Under the pieces are notes generated by a model. It ran no database searches. It worked only from the letters and a program-made list of their open reading frames with translations, and was not told the origin of the DNA. A stretch of 35,816 nucleotides of DNA. Origin: [Phormidium] sp. LEGE 05292 (GTDB lineage: Bacteria; Cyanobacteriota; Cyanobacteriia; Cyanobacteriales; Aerosakkonemataceae). Below, piece by piece: positions 1 to 8,090 of this stretch. The stretch covers positions 1-35,816 of the forward strand of contig NZ_JADEWG010000066.1 in the NCBI RefSeq assembly GCF_015207735.1, in the 5' to 3' direction. How positions within the stretch are numbered: position 1 is the stretch's first letter; each line of letters begins with the position of its first letter. The position numbers and the translations under genes were made by a program.

Positions 1-377
1 GAGATGGGGAGATCGGGGGATGGGGAGAAAATATCACTTTTACCCTTTCTTTCCTTAATGTCTTCTGCCTTTATTGCCTTTCTCCATTCCTAACTCAAAA
101 CTCTCTCCAGGGCGGGTTTTGCTGTTGATTCTTCTGCTGTGATAACGAAATTATCTGCTCTCACCCGCCCCTACAAACTCAAAACGTGCTACGCACCGCT
201 ACGCTAACAAAACTTTCCTCTAGTCCCCAGTCCCCAGTCCCCACAAAATCAGCAAATTTTAGCAAAGTAGCTACTAGGTTTCTCTTCTCTGGCTGGTTTC
301 GACTAAAATCTTAAAATACTGCAAAAGCTTCCCTTTACTGCCGCAGTTTGACCCTATTTCAACACGGCTTATTTACT
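1..377. other. Intergenic region upstream of the GH57 gene
   Basis: No gene is recognised here. It holds three tandem AGTCCCC heptamers at 222-242, a cyanobacterial short tandem repeat type, and a G-rich GGGGA-containing tract at 5-27. The promoter of the GH57 gene must lie here, but no convincing -35/-10 pair is visible. Confidence 0.6.
222..242. repeat. Short tandem repeat, AGTCCCC x3
   Basis: Three perfect head-to-tail copies of the heptamer AGTCCCC. The complementary form ACTGGGG recurs at 7207-7220 and 7231-7244. This class (STRR) is well known from filamentous cyanobacteria and has no established function. Confidence 0.9.
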
Positions 378-1967
378 ATGGCTATTGGCTACCTTGCCCT
401 TGTTCTTCACGCCCACTTACCTTTTGTGCGGCATCCTGAGAGTGATTATGTCTTAGAAGAAGAGTGGCTTTATGAAGCCATTACAGAAACTTACATTCCT
501 TTGTTACGCATATTTGAGGGATTAAAACGAGACGGTATAGATTTCAAAATCACTATGACGCTGACACCGCCTCTGGTGTCTATGCTGCGTGACCCTCTCC
601 TGCAAGAACGATATGACCATCACTTAGGCAAATTACAAGAACTAGCGGAAAAGGAAATCGAACATAACCGTCATCATGGTCATCTGAAGTACTTGTCAGA
701 GTTCTACGCTCAGGATTTTCAGAACACTCGTGAGTACTGGGAACGTTATGGCGGCGATTTGGTGAAGGCTTTTAAAGAATATCAAGATAGCAATAATTTA
801 GAAATCATCACTTGTGGCGCGACTCACGGCTACTTGCCCTTAATGAATATGTACCCGCAAGCAGTTTGGGCGCAAATTAAGGTTGCTTGCGAACATTACG
901 AGGAAAGTTTTGGTCGTCCGGCTAGAGGGATTTGGTTGCCGGAATGTGCTTATTATTATGGTTTGGAGCGGATGCTGGCTGATGCTGGTTTACGCTATTT
1001 CATTATTGATGGACACGCGATGCTTTATGGCCGCCCTCGTCCGCGTTTTGGGACTTATACTCCGGTGTTTACGGAGTCGGGGATTGCGGCTTTTGGTCGG
1101 GATCATGAATCTTCGCACCAGGTTTGGTCTTCTCAGTTGGGTTATCCTGGTGATCCTGAATATCGGGAGTTTTATAAGGATTTGGGTTGGGAGGCGGAAT
1201 ATGAATATATCAAGCCTTACATTATGCCTAATGGTCAGCGCAAGAATACTGGGATTAAGTATCATAAAATCACTGGTCGGGGCTTAGGTTTGGGAGAGAA
1301 AGCTCTTTACGATCCTTATTGGGCGCGGGAAAAGGCTGGGGAACACGCGGGGAATTTTATGTACAACCGCGAACAGCAGGTGAGGCATCTATATAATGTG
1401 ATGCAGAAAAGACCGATCGTACTTTCTCCTTATGATGCAGAATTGTTCGGTCACTGGTGGTACGAAGGCCCTTGGTTTTTGGATTCTTTATTTCGTAAGT
1501 CTTGGCATGACCAAAATGCTTATGAAATGACTCATTTAGCTGATTATCTGCGGAATTATCCAACTCAACAAGTGGTTCGGCTGGCTCAGTCGAGTTGGGG
1601 TTATAAGGGTTTCCATGAGTATTGGTTGAATGAAACTAATGCTTGGATTTATCCTTATTTGCATAAAGCTGCTGAGAGAATGATTGAGTTGGCTAAGCGG
1701 GAACCTGCTGATGAGTTGGAGTGGCGGGCTCTGAATCAGGCGGCGCGGGAGTTGTTGTTGGCGCAGTCTTCTGATTGGGCGTTTATTATGCGAACTGGGA
1801 CGATGGTTCCTTATGCTGTGCGCCGGACGCGATCGCATTTGATGCGCTTTAATAAGCTTTATGATGATATCAATGCTGGGAAAATCGATAGCGGTTGGTT
1901 GCAAAAGGTTGAAGGAATAGACAATATTTTCCCCAATATTAACTATCGCACTTATCGATCGAGCTAA
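378..1967 (+). CDS. GH57 1,4-alpha-glucan branching enzyme-like protein
   Basis: This is a 529-residue glycoside hydrolase family 57 protein. It most likely forms alpha-1,6 branches in glycogen in the cytoplasm. The conserved GH57 blocks appear in order: HAHLPF (11-16), GATHGY (147-152), WLPECAYY with the presumed nucleophile Glu189, and SPYDAELFGHWW with the presumed acid/base Asp353. A long helical C-terminal region follows, as in the DUF1957-containing branching enzymes. The ATG at 378 gives the usual cyanobacterial N-terminus MAIGYLALVLHAHLPF. An in-frame TTG at 348 is possible but would add an atypical extension. The gene stands alone and a hairpin terminator follows it. GH57 also contains amylases and 4-alpha-glucanotransferases, so branching activity is inferred from overall similarity, while family membership is very secure. 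Confidence 0.9.
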   Translation: MAIGYLALVLHAHLPFVRHPESDYVLEEEWLYEAITETYIPLLRIFEGLKRDGIDFKITMTLTPPLVSMLRDPLLQERYDHHLGKLQELAEKEIEHNRHHGHLKYLSEFYAQDFQNTREYWERYGGDLVKAFKEYQDSNNLEIITCGATHGYLPLMNMYPQAVWAQIKVACEHYEESFGRPARGIWLPECAYYYGLERMLADAGLRYFIIDGHAMLYGRPRPRFGTYTPVFTESGIAAFGRDHESSHQVWSSQLGYPGDPEYREFYKDLGWEAEYEYIKPYIMPNGQRKNTGIKYHKITGRGLGLGEKALYDPYWAREKAGEHAGNFMYNREQQVRHLYNVMQKRPIVLSPYDAELFGHWWYEGPWFLDSLFRKSWHDQNAYEMTHLADYLRNYPTQQVVRLAQSSWGYKGFHEYWLNETNAWIYPYLHKAAERMIELAKREPADELEWRALNQAARELLLAQSSDWAFIMRTGTMVPYAVRRTRSHLMRFNKLYDDINAGKIDSGWLQKVEGIDNIFPNINYRTYRSS

Positions 1968-2044
1968 TTCCTGTTTTTTGGTTTGCAAATGCCTACGATA
2001 GGCTACGCAAACTTGCTTTATTGAATTCCAAAATTTAAGCAACT

Positions 2045-2079
2045 GGGTTTCTCTTTCATTGTCAGAAACCCAATTTTTT
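2045..2079 (+). terminator. Rho-independent terminator after the GH57 gene
   Basis: The stem GGGTTTCT (2045-2052) pairs perfectly with AGAAACCC (2064-2071), with an 11-nt loop, and a T-rich run follows at 2074-2079. It lies about 80 nt after the GH57 stop codon. Confidence 0.7.
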
Positions 2080-2188
2080 ATCACCCATATCCTTTCTCTT
2101 TCATTGCCAGGAAGTCGGTTTTTAAAATTTTAGTGATAACATTCTAAAAGTATCCTTCCATTTATCGAGATGGGGCAAAGTTTTAACT

Positions 2189-2572
2189 TTGAGTTTAAAT
2201 CCGAATAGTTTAAATAAAATTCGAGAAGGAATCACTAAAATTGCTAGTCAATATGGCATTTTCCAATGTGTTGAATGTAGTCAGGCTATCAAAGAATTTT
2301 TGATGGTTAATAACGTAAAAGGTAAGCAGATCAAGCTTGATTTAGGAAGAAAAGACCTACCTTGGTCGGTGATTTATGATTTGCGACGTGAACAACAAAT
2401 TGCTACTAATGGCTACCATGAAGGAATATCAATTGCCATTGATGAGCAAGAAATTGTTTTTGATAATATAGATCCTAGCGGAGTTACTCGGCAAGAGTGG
2501 CTAAAAAATTTTACATCTCCTACTATAGAACTGAGTATGGGAAGTTTCCAGATTATAGAAGAGGTATTTTGA
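2189..2572 (+). CDS. Papain-fold toxin-domain (Tox-PL-2 type) small protein
   Basis: A 127-residue protein that reads as a stand-alone papain-fold toxin domain of the Tox-PL-2 type, common in cyanobacteria. The expected Cys-His-Asp triad is visible: Cys27 in FQCVEC, His77 in NGYHEGI and Asp92 in VFDNI. These proteins are thought to be cysteine-protease-like or deamidase-like toxins of polymorphic toxin systems; activity here is inferred. No ATG lies before the catalytic Cys. The only usable start is TTG at 2189, and the frame is open upstream only to a stop at 2123, so this may be the detached C-terminus of a larger toxin. The next gene, 42 nt downstream on the same strand, is a plausible immunity partner. 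Confidence 0.7.
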   Translation: MSLNPNSLNKIREGITKIASQYGIFQCVECSQAIKEFLMVNNVKGKQIKLDLGRKDLPWSVIYDLRREQQIATNGYHEGISIAIDEQEIVFDNIDPSGVTRQEWLKNFTSPTIELSMGSFQIIEEVF

Positions 2573-2614
2573 ACAGCAAAGTTAACAATTCTTTGGAAAT
2601 TATTGAGGTATAAA

Positions 2615-2986
2615 ATGCACGATTTATATAACCTGATCGAGAAAATTAAAAAAGCTCCTTCAATGTACTTAGGACGACGCTCAATTATTTGTCTTCAGGC
2701 TTTTTTATCTGGTTACAGTGTGGCTAAATATGGGTTAGGAGAAGAACCAACTCAACAAGAACGAGATTTTATGGAGTTTCCTGAGTGGATAAGAAAAAAA
2801 TTTAATGTGCAGACTAGCCAATCTTGGGCTAATATAATTCTTTTTTACTCTGAAGATGAAAGTAAAGCACTTGATGAATTTTTTAGATTGTTAGATGAGT
2901 TTATTAATCGAAATTCTTCTGGTGATGGTTTAGGTGAAGATGGATTGGGTATTGTGGAGAAAGAGGAGATTGTTAGAAGTTCGTAG
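2615..2986 (+). CDS. Candidate immunity protein partner of the papain-fold toxin
   Basis: A 123-residue soluble acidic protein with no signal peptide or membrane segment. The N-terminal pattern KAPSMYLGRRSI...LQAFLSGY followed by SWANIILFYSEDESKALDEFFRLLDEF matches small proteins I recall next to papain-like or other polymorphic toxins. I cannot name the family with certainty. The ATG at 2615 is preferred over the in-frame TTG at 2603 because GAGG (2605-2608) sits 6 nt upstream of it. The glycine/acid-rich tail (about residues 98-123) looks disordered. Its position directly after the toxin-like gene suggests co-transcription and neutralisation of that product; this is inference. Confidence 0.55.
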   Translation: MHDLYNLIEKIKKAPSMYLGRRSIICLQAFLSGYSVAKYGLGEEPTQQERDFMEFPEWIRKKFNVQTSQSWANIILFYSEDESKALDEFFRLLDEFINRNSSGDGLGEDGLGIVEKEEIVRSS

Positions 2987-3013
2987 AATATGCGATCGCT
3001 CTAATTTCACCAA

Positions 3014-3229
3014 TCAAGAATTATCATCAGAATTTTTACGAATACGTTCAACAAACTCAGGATAATTATCCAAATCTTCAGGTGATTCTAATGGTGGCAT
3101 TTCAATCCAGTTAGCTTCCGCGTGTAGTTTGTCCACATAAGCATAAAACGCTTCTCGATCGTCTCGATGAGCAAGAACATAAGCTTGTAAATCTTTCTGA
3201 CTCATTACTTTGAAATTAGGTCTGCTCAT
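3014..3229 (-). CDS. DUF6887 family small protein
   Basis: A 71-residue protein beginning MSRPNFKVMSQKDLQAY and containing DREAFYAYVDKLHAEANW and MPPLESPEDLDNYPEF. This is a widespread cyanobacterial small-protein family that I recall as DUF6887, of unknown function. The ATG at 3229 has an excellent GGAGGT 7 nt upstream, so the longer in-frame start at 3259 is rejected. DUF6887 genes often sit beside a DUF6888 gene, but none is seen here. It lies downstream of petA on the same strand, separated by the hairpin at 3271-3302, so it is probably an independent unit. Confidence 0.75.
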   Translation of the reverse strand: MSRPNFKVMSQKDLQAYVLAHRDDREAFYAYVDKLHAEANWIEMPPLESPEDLDNYPEFVERIRKNSDDNS

Positions 3230-3270
3230 ATTACATACCTCCATTGGTAAATGTAACACTGAACTTTCCG

Positions 3271-3302
3271 AAAAAAAAGACGGGCAAATTACCCGCCTTT
3301 TT
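3271..3302 (-). terminator. Terminator hairpin after petA
   Basis: On the minus strand GGCGGG (complement of 3293-3298) pairs with CCCGTC (complement of 3279-3284) and is followed by eight T residues. On the plus strand the hairpin is also followed by TTTTT, so it could work in both directions. It ends the petC-petA unit. Confidence 0.8.
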
Positions 3303-3334
3303 AGTTATTTTCCCAATAGACTCAAAAGCCAAAC

Positions 3335-4351
3335 TTAGAAATTCATTTCTGCGGCTTGTACTTTTTCGATTTGTTTCTTCTTCAAAACGAGGAAAGTTTG
3401 GGAAAGCATAATTGCCGCAAAGAAAGCCATTAACCACTTAATGCGATTAGGATCTTGCAACACAATTTCGCCGTCATCTTGACCAAAACCGCCAACGTTG
3501 GGGTTATTGGTTAAAAGTGCGCCTGCACTTACAGTTTCGCCTTCAGTAACGATTAATGCTGGGCCAGCAGGAATTGTTTCGACTACAGTTTGACCAGATT
3601 CAGTTTGAATGGTCACTTCCGAGCCACCATCTTCAGTTGTGGTAATCTTAGAGATTGTGCCAGCAGCAGAAGCATTGTAAGCGTTATTATTGCTCTTATC
3701 GCCTGTGGGGTAAACTTGTCCACGTCCCCGGTTTCCGCCTACGTGAACGGCATATTTACCGAAGTGAATGTTTTTGTCAGTTTTCGGATCGGGAGAGAGG
3801 ACTGGGAAGACAATTTCTTGATATTGATCTCCGGGTAAAGGTCCGATGATGACAACGTTTTCTTGGTCTTCGCTGTAAGGTTGATAGTATAGCCCTTCGA
3901 CTTTTTCCTTCAGTTCTTCGGGAATCCGGTCTTCAGGGGCAATTTTGAAGCCTTCAGGCAACATTAATACAGCGCCGACGTTCAAACCGCCTTTAGATCC
4001 ATCACTGAGTACTTGTTGTGCTGCGGTGTCGTAGGGAACTTTAACGACTGCTTCAAATACTGTGTCTGGGAGAACAGACTGAGGAACTTCTACTTCTGTG
4101 AATTTAGCTGCTAGGTGACAGTTAGCGCAAACGATGCGTCCTGTAGGTTCACGAGGAGTTTCGGGTGCGGTTTGTTGTGCCCAAAAGGGGTATGCAGCAG
4201 CAGATTGAGGTACGACAAGATCGGAGGTCAGGAAAAGTCCTACAGTGGCGATCGCCACTAAGAACATTTTGGCGATTGCGCGAACCGCAGCGCCAGAGGC
4301 GATCGCTTTTTGGCTATTCACCAACATCGCCGTTAAACAAGCTTTTTTCAT
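3335..4351 (-). CDS. petA: Apocytochrome f (cytochrome b6f complex)
   Basis: A 338-residue precursor of cytochrome f, the c-type haem subunit of the thylakoid cytochrome b6f complex that passes electrons from the Rieske protein to plastocyanin or cytochrome c6. A cleavable lumen-targeting signal ends in QSAAA, and the mature chain begins YPFWAQQ; the N-terminal amine of Tyr54 is the axial haem ligand in this family. The CANCH haem site gives Cys75, Cys78 and His79. A hairpin-anchor transmembrane segment and the stroma-side tail [12 protein letters not shown] close the protein. The ATG at 4351 is preferred to the TTG at 4360. It follows petC by 120 nt on the same strand, the usual petCA arrangement. 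Confidence 0.98.
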   Translation of the reverse strand: MKKACLTAMLVNSQKAIASGAAVRAIAKMFLVAIATVGLFLTSDLVVPQSAAAYPFWAQQTAPETPREPTGRIVCANCHLAAKFTEVEVPQSVLPDTVFEAVVKVPYDTAAQQVLSDGSKGGLNVGAVLMLPEGFKIAPEDRIPEELKEKVEGLYYQPYSEDQENVVIIGPLPGDQYQEIVFPVLSPDPKTDKNIHFGKYAVHVGGNRGRGQVYPTGDKSNNNAYNASAAGTISKITTTEDGGSEVTIQTESGQTVVETIPAGPALIVTEGETVSAGALLTNNPNVGGFGQDDGEIVLQDPNRIKWLMAFFAAIMLSQTFLVLKKKQIEKVQAAEMNF

Positions 4352-4412
4352 CTGTGACAAATAAATTCTGTGACAAGCTTTTAATCAATACATTGAAGGC
4401 TTCAATTACTAA

Positions 4413-4471
4413 ATTTTAGATTTTTGACTTGCTCAATTAATCGAAAATCCCAAATCTAAAATCTAAAATTT
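4413..4471. repeat. AT-rich inverted repeat between petC and petA
   Basis: A perfect 13-nt inverted pair (4413-4425 and 4459-4471, AAATTTTAGATTT and its complement) abuts the petC stop codon. The inner copy belongs to a short CTAAAAT-type tandem repeat. It could form a weak hairpin in the petC-petA transcript, but no functional claim can be made. Confidence 0.6.
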
Positions 4472-5011
4472 CTATGCCCACCAAGGCTCTTCACCAGTGC
4501 GGAAATCGGTTTCTGTCCAAGGTGTAAAGCTAACTTTGTCATCTTCTACCTTGGCGTGAACCAATGCCAGAGACAGAGGTGCAGGGCCTCTGACTACCTT
4601 ACCAGTGCTGTCATACTGGGAACCATGACAGGGACACTTAAACTTGTTTTCTGCGATATTCCAAGGAACGACACAGCCCAGGTGGGTACAGATGGCGTTG
4701 ATGCCGTAATCTGCAATTTGTTTGTCTTCTGTGACTACAATGTATGTCGGGTCGCCTTTGAGTCCTTGAGCCAAAGAACGCTCGCGTGGATTGTGAGTAG
4801 CAAGGAATTCGCTAGCTGAGATTGAATTGCCCAAAGCATCTTTAGCAATTACGCCGCCGCCAGCACCACCTTTACTTGGAGGAATAAAGTATTTGACAAC
4901 TGGATACAGTGCCCCCAAAGCTGTTCCTGTAATAGTGCCGAAAGTTAGAAGATTCATAAACTGACGACGACCCATATCAGGCACGTCAGCAGATCCCGAA
5001 ATTTGAGCCAT
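4472..5011 (-). CDS. petC: Rieske iron-sulfur protein of cytochrome b6f
   Basis: The 179-residue Rieske [2Fe-2S] subunit of cytochrome b6f, which oxidises plastoquinol on the lumen side. The N-terminus contains the twin-Arg GRRQFMNLL (14-22) and an uncleaved transmembrane anchor up to about residue 42, followed by the glycine-rich hinge SKGGAGGG. The cluster-binding boxes are CTHLGC (Cys108, His110, Cys113) and CPCHGS (Cys126, Cys128, His129). Cys108, His110, Cys126 and His129 are the predicted ligands, and Cys113/Cys128 the stabilising disulfide. The ATG at 5011 is preceded by a short AGG. It is the first gene of petC-petA, divergent from the DUF3067 gene at 5339. Confidence 0.98.
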   Translation of the reverse strand: MAQISGSADVPDMGRRQFMNLLTFGTITGTALGALYPVVKYFIPPSKGGAGGGVIAKDALGNSISASEFLATHNPRERSLAQGLKGDPTYIVVTEDKQIADYGINAICTHLGCVVPWNIAENKFKCPCHGSQYDSTGKVVRGPAPLSLALVHAKVEDDKVSFTPWTETDFRTGEEPWWA

Positions 5012-5338
5012 AACCTATGTTGGAGTCTGTATCTTTTAGTTAACAACCCTATAGATCTCACCCCAAAACTTTTCAGAATTGGGATGGTGAAGTGTAATTT
5101 CCCGTGAGGGCAATCTCTCAAAAATCCTTTGAGAAACTGGTTTACAACGTTCAACTGGTATTATTACATTTTTTGATACCCCTCTCATAATTTGTTGACA
5201 TGAAGACTACCAACCATTCGCTAGGACAATTTTGTTCACCTCTTACCCGTTCAGGAGTTCTCTGTCCTCACCCAAAAGTCTCGCTTTAGACCGATAGCCG
5301 AAATGAAGATCAAAGCCCTTTAATTATTTAAGTAGGTC
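5012..5338. promoter_or_regulatory. Divergent promoter region of petC and the DUF3067 gene
   Basis: A 327-nt gap between divergent genes, so it must hold both promoters. A TTGACA hexamer is present at 5195-5200 on the plus strand, but no good TATAAT-like box lies 16-18 nt beyond it. No small ORF is convincing. Confidence 0.45.
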
Positions 5339-5656
5339 ATGACCGGAGCAAACTTACGCCAACTATTGCTCAATAAGTGGGGACGCTCTTACGATATACA
5401 ACTAAGGCGGACTCAGGGCAAAATTTTTCTCCAAATAATGTGGAAGTATTTAGAGCAAGCGTCTTTCCCTCTAACAGAGGCGGAATATATGGCACGTTTA
5501 GATGTAGTTGTCAGCTATCTGGTAGCTTGGGGTGCTACTTTACAGGTGCAAGATTTTATTGAACAGACACGCGATCGTCCCCGCTTGGGTAAAGCGGTCA
5601 GTATTCCCATAGATTTGGGTGAACTTTCATCAGAGTGGCTGATTGAAGATATCTAA
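5339..5656 (+). CDS. DUF3067 family protein
   Basis: A 105-residue soluble protein of the DUF3067 family, found in cyanobacteria and plastids. Recognisable blocks are LLNKWGRSYDIQLRR (10-24), KIFLQIMWKYLEQASFP (28-44), YMARLDVVVSYLVAWG (50-65) and PIDLGELSSEWLIE (90-103). The biochemical role is unknown to me. It is divergent from petC with a shared upstream region, which suggests a thylakoid or cytochrome b6f-related role; this is inference only. The HlyD-type gene 52 nt downstream could be co-transcribed but belongs functionally to the polysaccharide block. Confidence 0.85.
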   Translation: MTGANLRQLLLNKWGRSYDIQLRRTQGKIFLQIMWKYLEQASFPLTEAEYMARLDVVVSYLVAWGATLQVQDFIEQTRDRPRLGKAVSIPIDLGELSSEWLIEDI

Positions 5657-5708
5657 GAAGCTGATTTTTGCCTAATTCTTAATGTTCATTAGTAGCAGAA
5701 TGTAAATC

Positions 5709-7154
5709 ATGGTACAAAAAATTGATCTTAAAGAGTCATTCGGTACGCCTGTCCAACCAAAGCAACCGATTCCTTGGCGAAGATTGGCTGTGGGTTCGAT
5801 GTTCGTATTGTTGGGATTGGGGGCTGCTAGTATCGGTGTTAGTTTAATTTCCTATCGACTGACACATTACATCGTGGAAAATGGCTTAATTAATGGTCGG
5901 ACTACTCAATTACGCTCTCCGATCGATGGCAATGTGAAAGCTTTTTATGCCAGACCTGGTGTATCAGTGCGATCGGGACAAGTATTAGCTCGCATTGGTA
6001 TCGATCCTAGCCCTCAGCAAGAACAAATTCGTTTGCAAATCGAACGCACCCAAGAAGACCAAAAACAACAACAAAATCAGTTTCAGCAAGAACGTCTGCA
6101 AATTGAAGGTGAACTACAGACTAATGTCTCCCAATTAGAATCTGCTCAACAAACTCTAGGAATACTCAAAAGTCAATTATTTGACATAGACAAACAGTAT
6201 AATTCGTTAGGCAAAGTGAATGTACAACTAGCCGATCGAGAAGTAGCTCAAACTAAAGCCGCTTTAGATGCAGCTAAAGCAAAAGCGACGGCGGCTCGTT
6301 TAGATTATGAACGCTATGCACAGTTAGTCAAAGATGGTATTGTCCCGCAGCAAAAAGTCGATCAGTTACGTTTTTCTTGGCTCTCAGCAAACGCCGAAGT
6401 CCAACAAGCACAGGCAAATTTGACAGCTGCTAAAAATTCTTTGCAAGCTTTCCAAACAGGCGTAACTATGAATAACAACATTACCAGCCTTTTGGATCAG
6501 CGCACCAAGTTAATGCAGTTAATTCAGACCCAGAATGTGTTAGTTAATACCCTGAAAACCCAAGTAGAGACTGCCAGGGAACGGCTCAAACAAACTCAAG
6601 CTTTTAAACCTAATTCAATTCTTCAACCAGTCAGTACTGCTAAACGCTATCTAGCTCGTCAAGATCACGAAGTAGCTGCACCATTTGCGGGAATTGTCTA
6701 CAAAACCGATCGCGAACCTGGAGAACAAATCAATCGGACCGAAGCAATTTTGACCATGTTAGATTGCAACGAACTTTGGGTGGAAGCAGTAGTTCCCGCT
6801 AGCGAAGTCAGCAGCCTGCAAACGCAGAAACCCGTCAGCGTAGAAATAGCAGGTTATCCCGAAATTATTGCCGGAGAAATAGACTTAATTCAGCCTGTTA
6901 GCGGTCAAGGTATCGCTCAGCAATTGCCATCTACTCAAGCGCAAGCTCTCTCACCCAGCGTGCCTCCCAATTTAGCAGGACAACCTCTAGCAAGGGTAAC
7001 AGTGAGAATTCCTCCACCGCCGCAATACAGCCAATCAAATCAGTTTTGTGGCGTAGGACAGTTAACTCGTCTAACTTTTCAGAAAAAAGCCATCAATTTA
7101 CCTAATTGGCAAAGTTTGGGTCTGAGTAATTTTCGTTTACCTGGTCAAAGTTGA
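5709..7154 (+). CDS. HlyD-family membrane-fusion protein, possible Alg44 counterpart
   Basis: A 481-residue inner-membrane-anchored periplasmic adaptor. One transmembrane helix lies at about 25-50. A biotinyl/lipoyl-like half-motif follows (LRSPIDGNVKAFYARPGVSVRSG), then long Gln/Ala-rich coiled coils at about 98-305, and the second half-motif (AAPFAGIVYKTDREPGEQI) with a beta-barrel region. Such proteins bridge inner-membrane machinery to the outer membrane. The next genes make an alginate-like polymer, where Pseudomonas Alg44 also carries a membrane-fusion domain, so a role as co-polymerase or periplasmic bridge is plausible. The PilZ c-di-GMP domain of Alg44 is absent. A type I secretion adaptor role, for instance exporting the signal-less epimerase at 12504, is the main alternative. 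Confidence 0.8.
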   Translation: MVQKIDLKESFGTPVQPKQPIPWRRLAVGSMFVLLGLGAASIGVSLISYRLTHYIVENGLINGRTTQLRSPIDGNVKAFYARPGVSVRSGQVLARIGIDPSPQQEQIRLQIERTQEDQKQQQNQFQQERLQIEGELQTNVSQLESAQQTLGILKSQLFDIDKQYNSLGKVNVQLADREVAQTKAALDAAKAKATAARLDYERYAQLVKDGIVPQQKVDQLRFSWLSANAEVQQAQANLTAAKNSLQAFQTGVTMNNNITSLLDQRTKLMQLIQTQNVLVNTLKTQVETARERLKQTQAFKPNSILQPVSTAKRYLARQDHEVAAPFAGIVYKTDREPGEQINRTEAILTMLDCNELWVEAVVPASEVSSLQTQKPVSVEIAGYPEIIAGEIDLIQPVSGQGIAQQLPSTQAQALSPSVPPNLAGQPLARVTVRIPPPPQYSQSNQFCGVGQLTRLTFQKKAINLPNWQSLGLSNFRLPGQS

Positions 7155-7206
7155 GGAAAACTATATAAGGTCTGTTGTATTTGTGGTGGAAAACCTTGTT
7201 TTAGCG

Positions 7207-7378
7207 ACTGGGGACTGGGGACCGCCATCGACTGGGGACTGGGGAAGTTTTGAGTTTTGAGTTTTGAGTGAGAAAAGAAGTTTTGAGTTTTGAGTTCAAG
7301 AGAAAGTTTTAGATGAACTTCCCAAGAGTCCCCTTGTCCCCTTGTCTCCTTGTCCCCTTGTCCCCTTGTCTTCTTGTC
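7207..7378. repeat. Cluster of short tandem repeats
   Basis: Three cyanobacterial-type tandem repeats lie together: ACTGGGG pairs at 7207-7220 and 7231-7244, GTTTTGA heptamers at 7247-7267 and again near 7280-7294, and about six imperfect copies of the octamer CCCCTTGT at 7330-7378. No spacers or conserved longer unit is present, so this is not CRISPR. Confidence 0.9.
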
Positions 7379-7437
7379 ACTTTGCCTTACGAAAATCTAT
7401 ATATGCTTTTGGGTAAATAGAAAAGGGATTCGGTAAT

Positions 7438-7505
7438 CTTACAGATGTGCACAGACAACCGTCTGAAAGCGATCGGCAAAAGCACTTCATCCCTGTATAA
7501 ACATA
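7438..7505 (+). promoter_or_regulatory. Leader repeat copy 1 (promoter-like) before a tiny ORF
   Basis: This segment matches the algD leader at 8008-8076: CTTACAG at the left edge, a CAGACAA block, TCTGA, and an identical 20-nt right end TTCATCCCTGTATAAACATA (7486-7505). It carries a dyad CAGAC-N4-GTCTG (7452-7456 and 7461-7465) and a -10-like TATAAA (7496-7501). Copy 1 stands 12 nt before the ATG at 7518. Confidence 0.55.
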
Positions 7506-7517
7506 CTATTCATTTTA

Positions 7518-7646
7518 ATGAGTAAAACTGGAAATAGCAAATCCGAACCAACAAAATATCTGCCCAAAGGAACAAATTGTGAGGAAGAAGAGTTTAAGCA
7601 TAGTTATTTTATTAAACTAGTAAATCTTTCCAGAGACTTCTCTTGA
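7518..7646 (+). CDS. Possible 42-residue small protein
   Basis: A short ORF starting MSKTGNSKSEP and ending LVNLSRDFS. It is hydrophilic and acidic in the middle (CEEEEF), with no signal peptide and no family I recognise. In its favour, it starts 12 nt after the leader repeat that also precedes algD, and a strong terminator follows 41 nt after its stop, making a compact transcription unit. Against it, there is no clear ribosome-binding site and chance ORFs of this length are common. The unit could instead be a small RNA. Confidence 0.3.
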   Translation: MSKTGNSKSEPTKYLPKGTNCEEEEFKHSYFIKLVNLSRDFS

Positions 7647-7687
7647 AATTAGTTTTCTAAGGTTCCTTACTAACTCTCTTTATGTCT

Positions 7688-7713
7688 TCCCTCCACCAAA
7701 GGAGGGATTTTTT
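7688..7713 (+). terminator. Strong rho-independent terminator
   Basis: TCCCTCC (7688-7694) pairs with GGAGGGA (7701-7707) around the loop ACCAAA and is followed by six T residues. It closes a short unit beginning near 7500, well upstream of algD. Confidence 0.85.
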
Positions 7714-8007
7714 GTTTTCGCTAAATCTGCCAATCTCTGCTTTACAAAAAATCCTTTTGTAGATTTTTTTTGTTATTTTTATTATTATCTTATTGAATTA
7801 TTAACTAAGTAATAAATAACGCTGAAATGCCTATTTCAAAAGGATTATGCCCTAAGTAGTAGATAAAATGTATCCTCAATATTTCAGTGATTTCAACTAT
7901 CTTAATTGTGTATTTCTTGTGAAGCAGTATTAGCAGATAAAAGCAAATTGTAATGTTTTCGTGAAGAAGCGGAAAAAAGCTAACAAAAAACTAGAAAATT
8001 CAGTATT

Positions 8008-8076
8008 CTTACAGTCAAGCGCAGACAAACAATCTGACAAGTCATCTGACAAACATTTCATCCCTGTATAAACATA
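8008..8076 (+). promoter_or_regulatory. Leader repeat copy 2 (promoter-like) before algD
   Basis: This is the second copy of the 7438-7505 element, with the same right-hand 20 nt at 8057-8076. It contains TATAAA at 8067-8072, a CTGACA at 8046-8051 that could be a weak -35 (15-nt spacing), a degenerate dyad CAGA...TCTG (8022-8036) and a direct repeat TCTGACAA at 8033 and 8045. The algD ATG lies 14 nt after its end. Confidence 0.55.
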
Positions 8077-8090
8077 GAGAAGGTCTGATT

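Larger units (their letters stand above)
7155..8090. other. Repeat-rich intergenic region upstream of algD
   Basis: A 936-nt gap. It holds short tandem repeats (7207-7378), a duplicated leader (7438-7505 and 8008-8076), a 42-codon ORF (7518-7646) and a strong terminator (7688-7713). The stretch 7714-8007 is AT-rich and shows no convincing gene. Confidence 0.7.

Noticed and set aside
1536-2084. 182-codon minus-strand ORF
   Set aside because: It is antisense to the well-supported GH57 gene, with shadow-type composition and no family.
7330-7378. Possible CRISPR-like array
   Set aside because: The unit is only 8 nt (CCCCTTGT) without spacers; this is a short tandem repeat.
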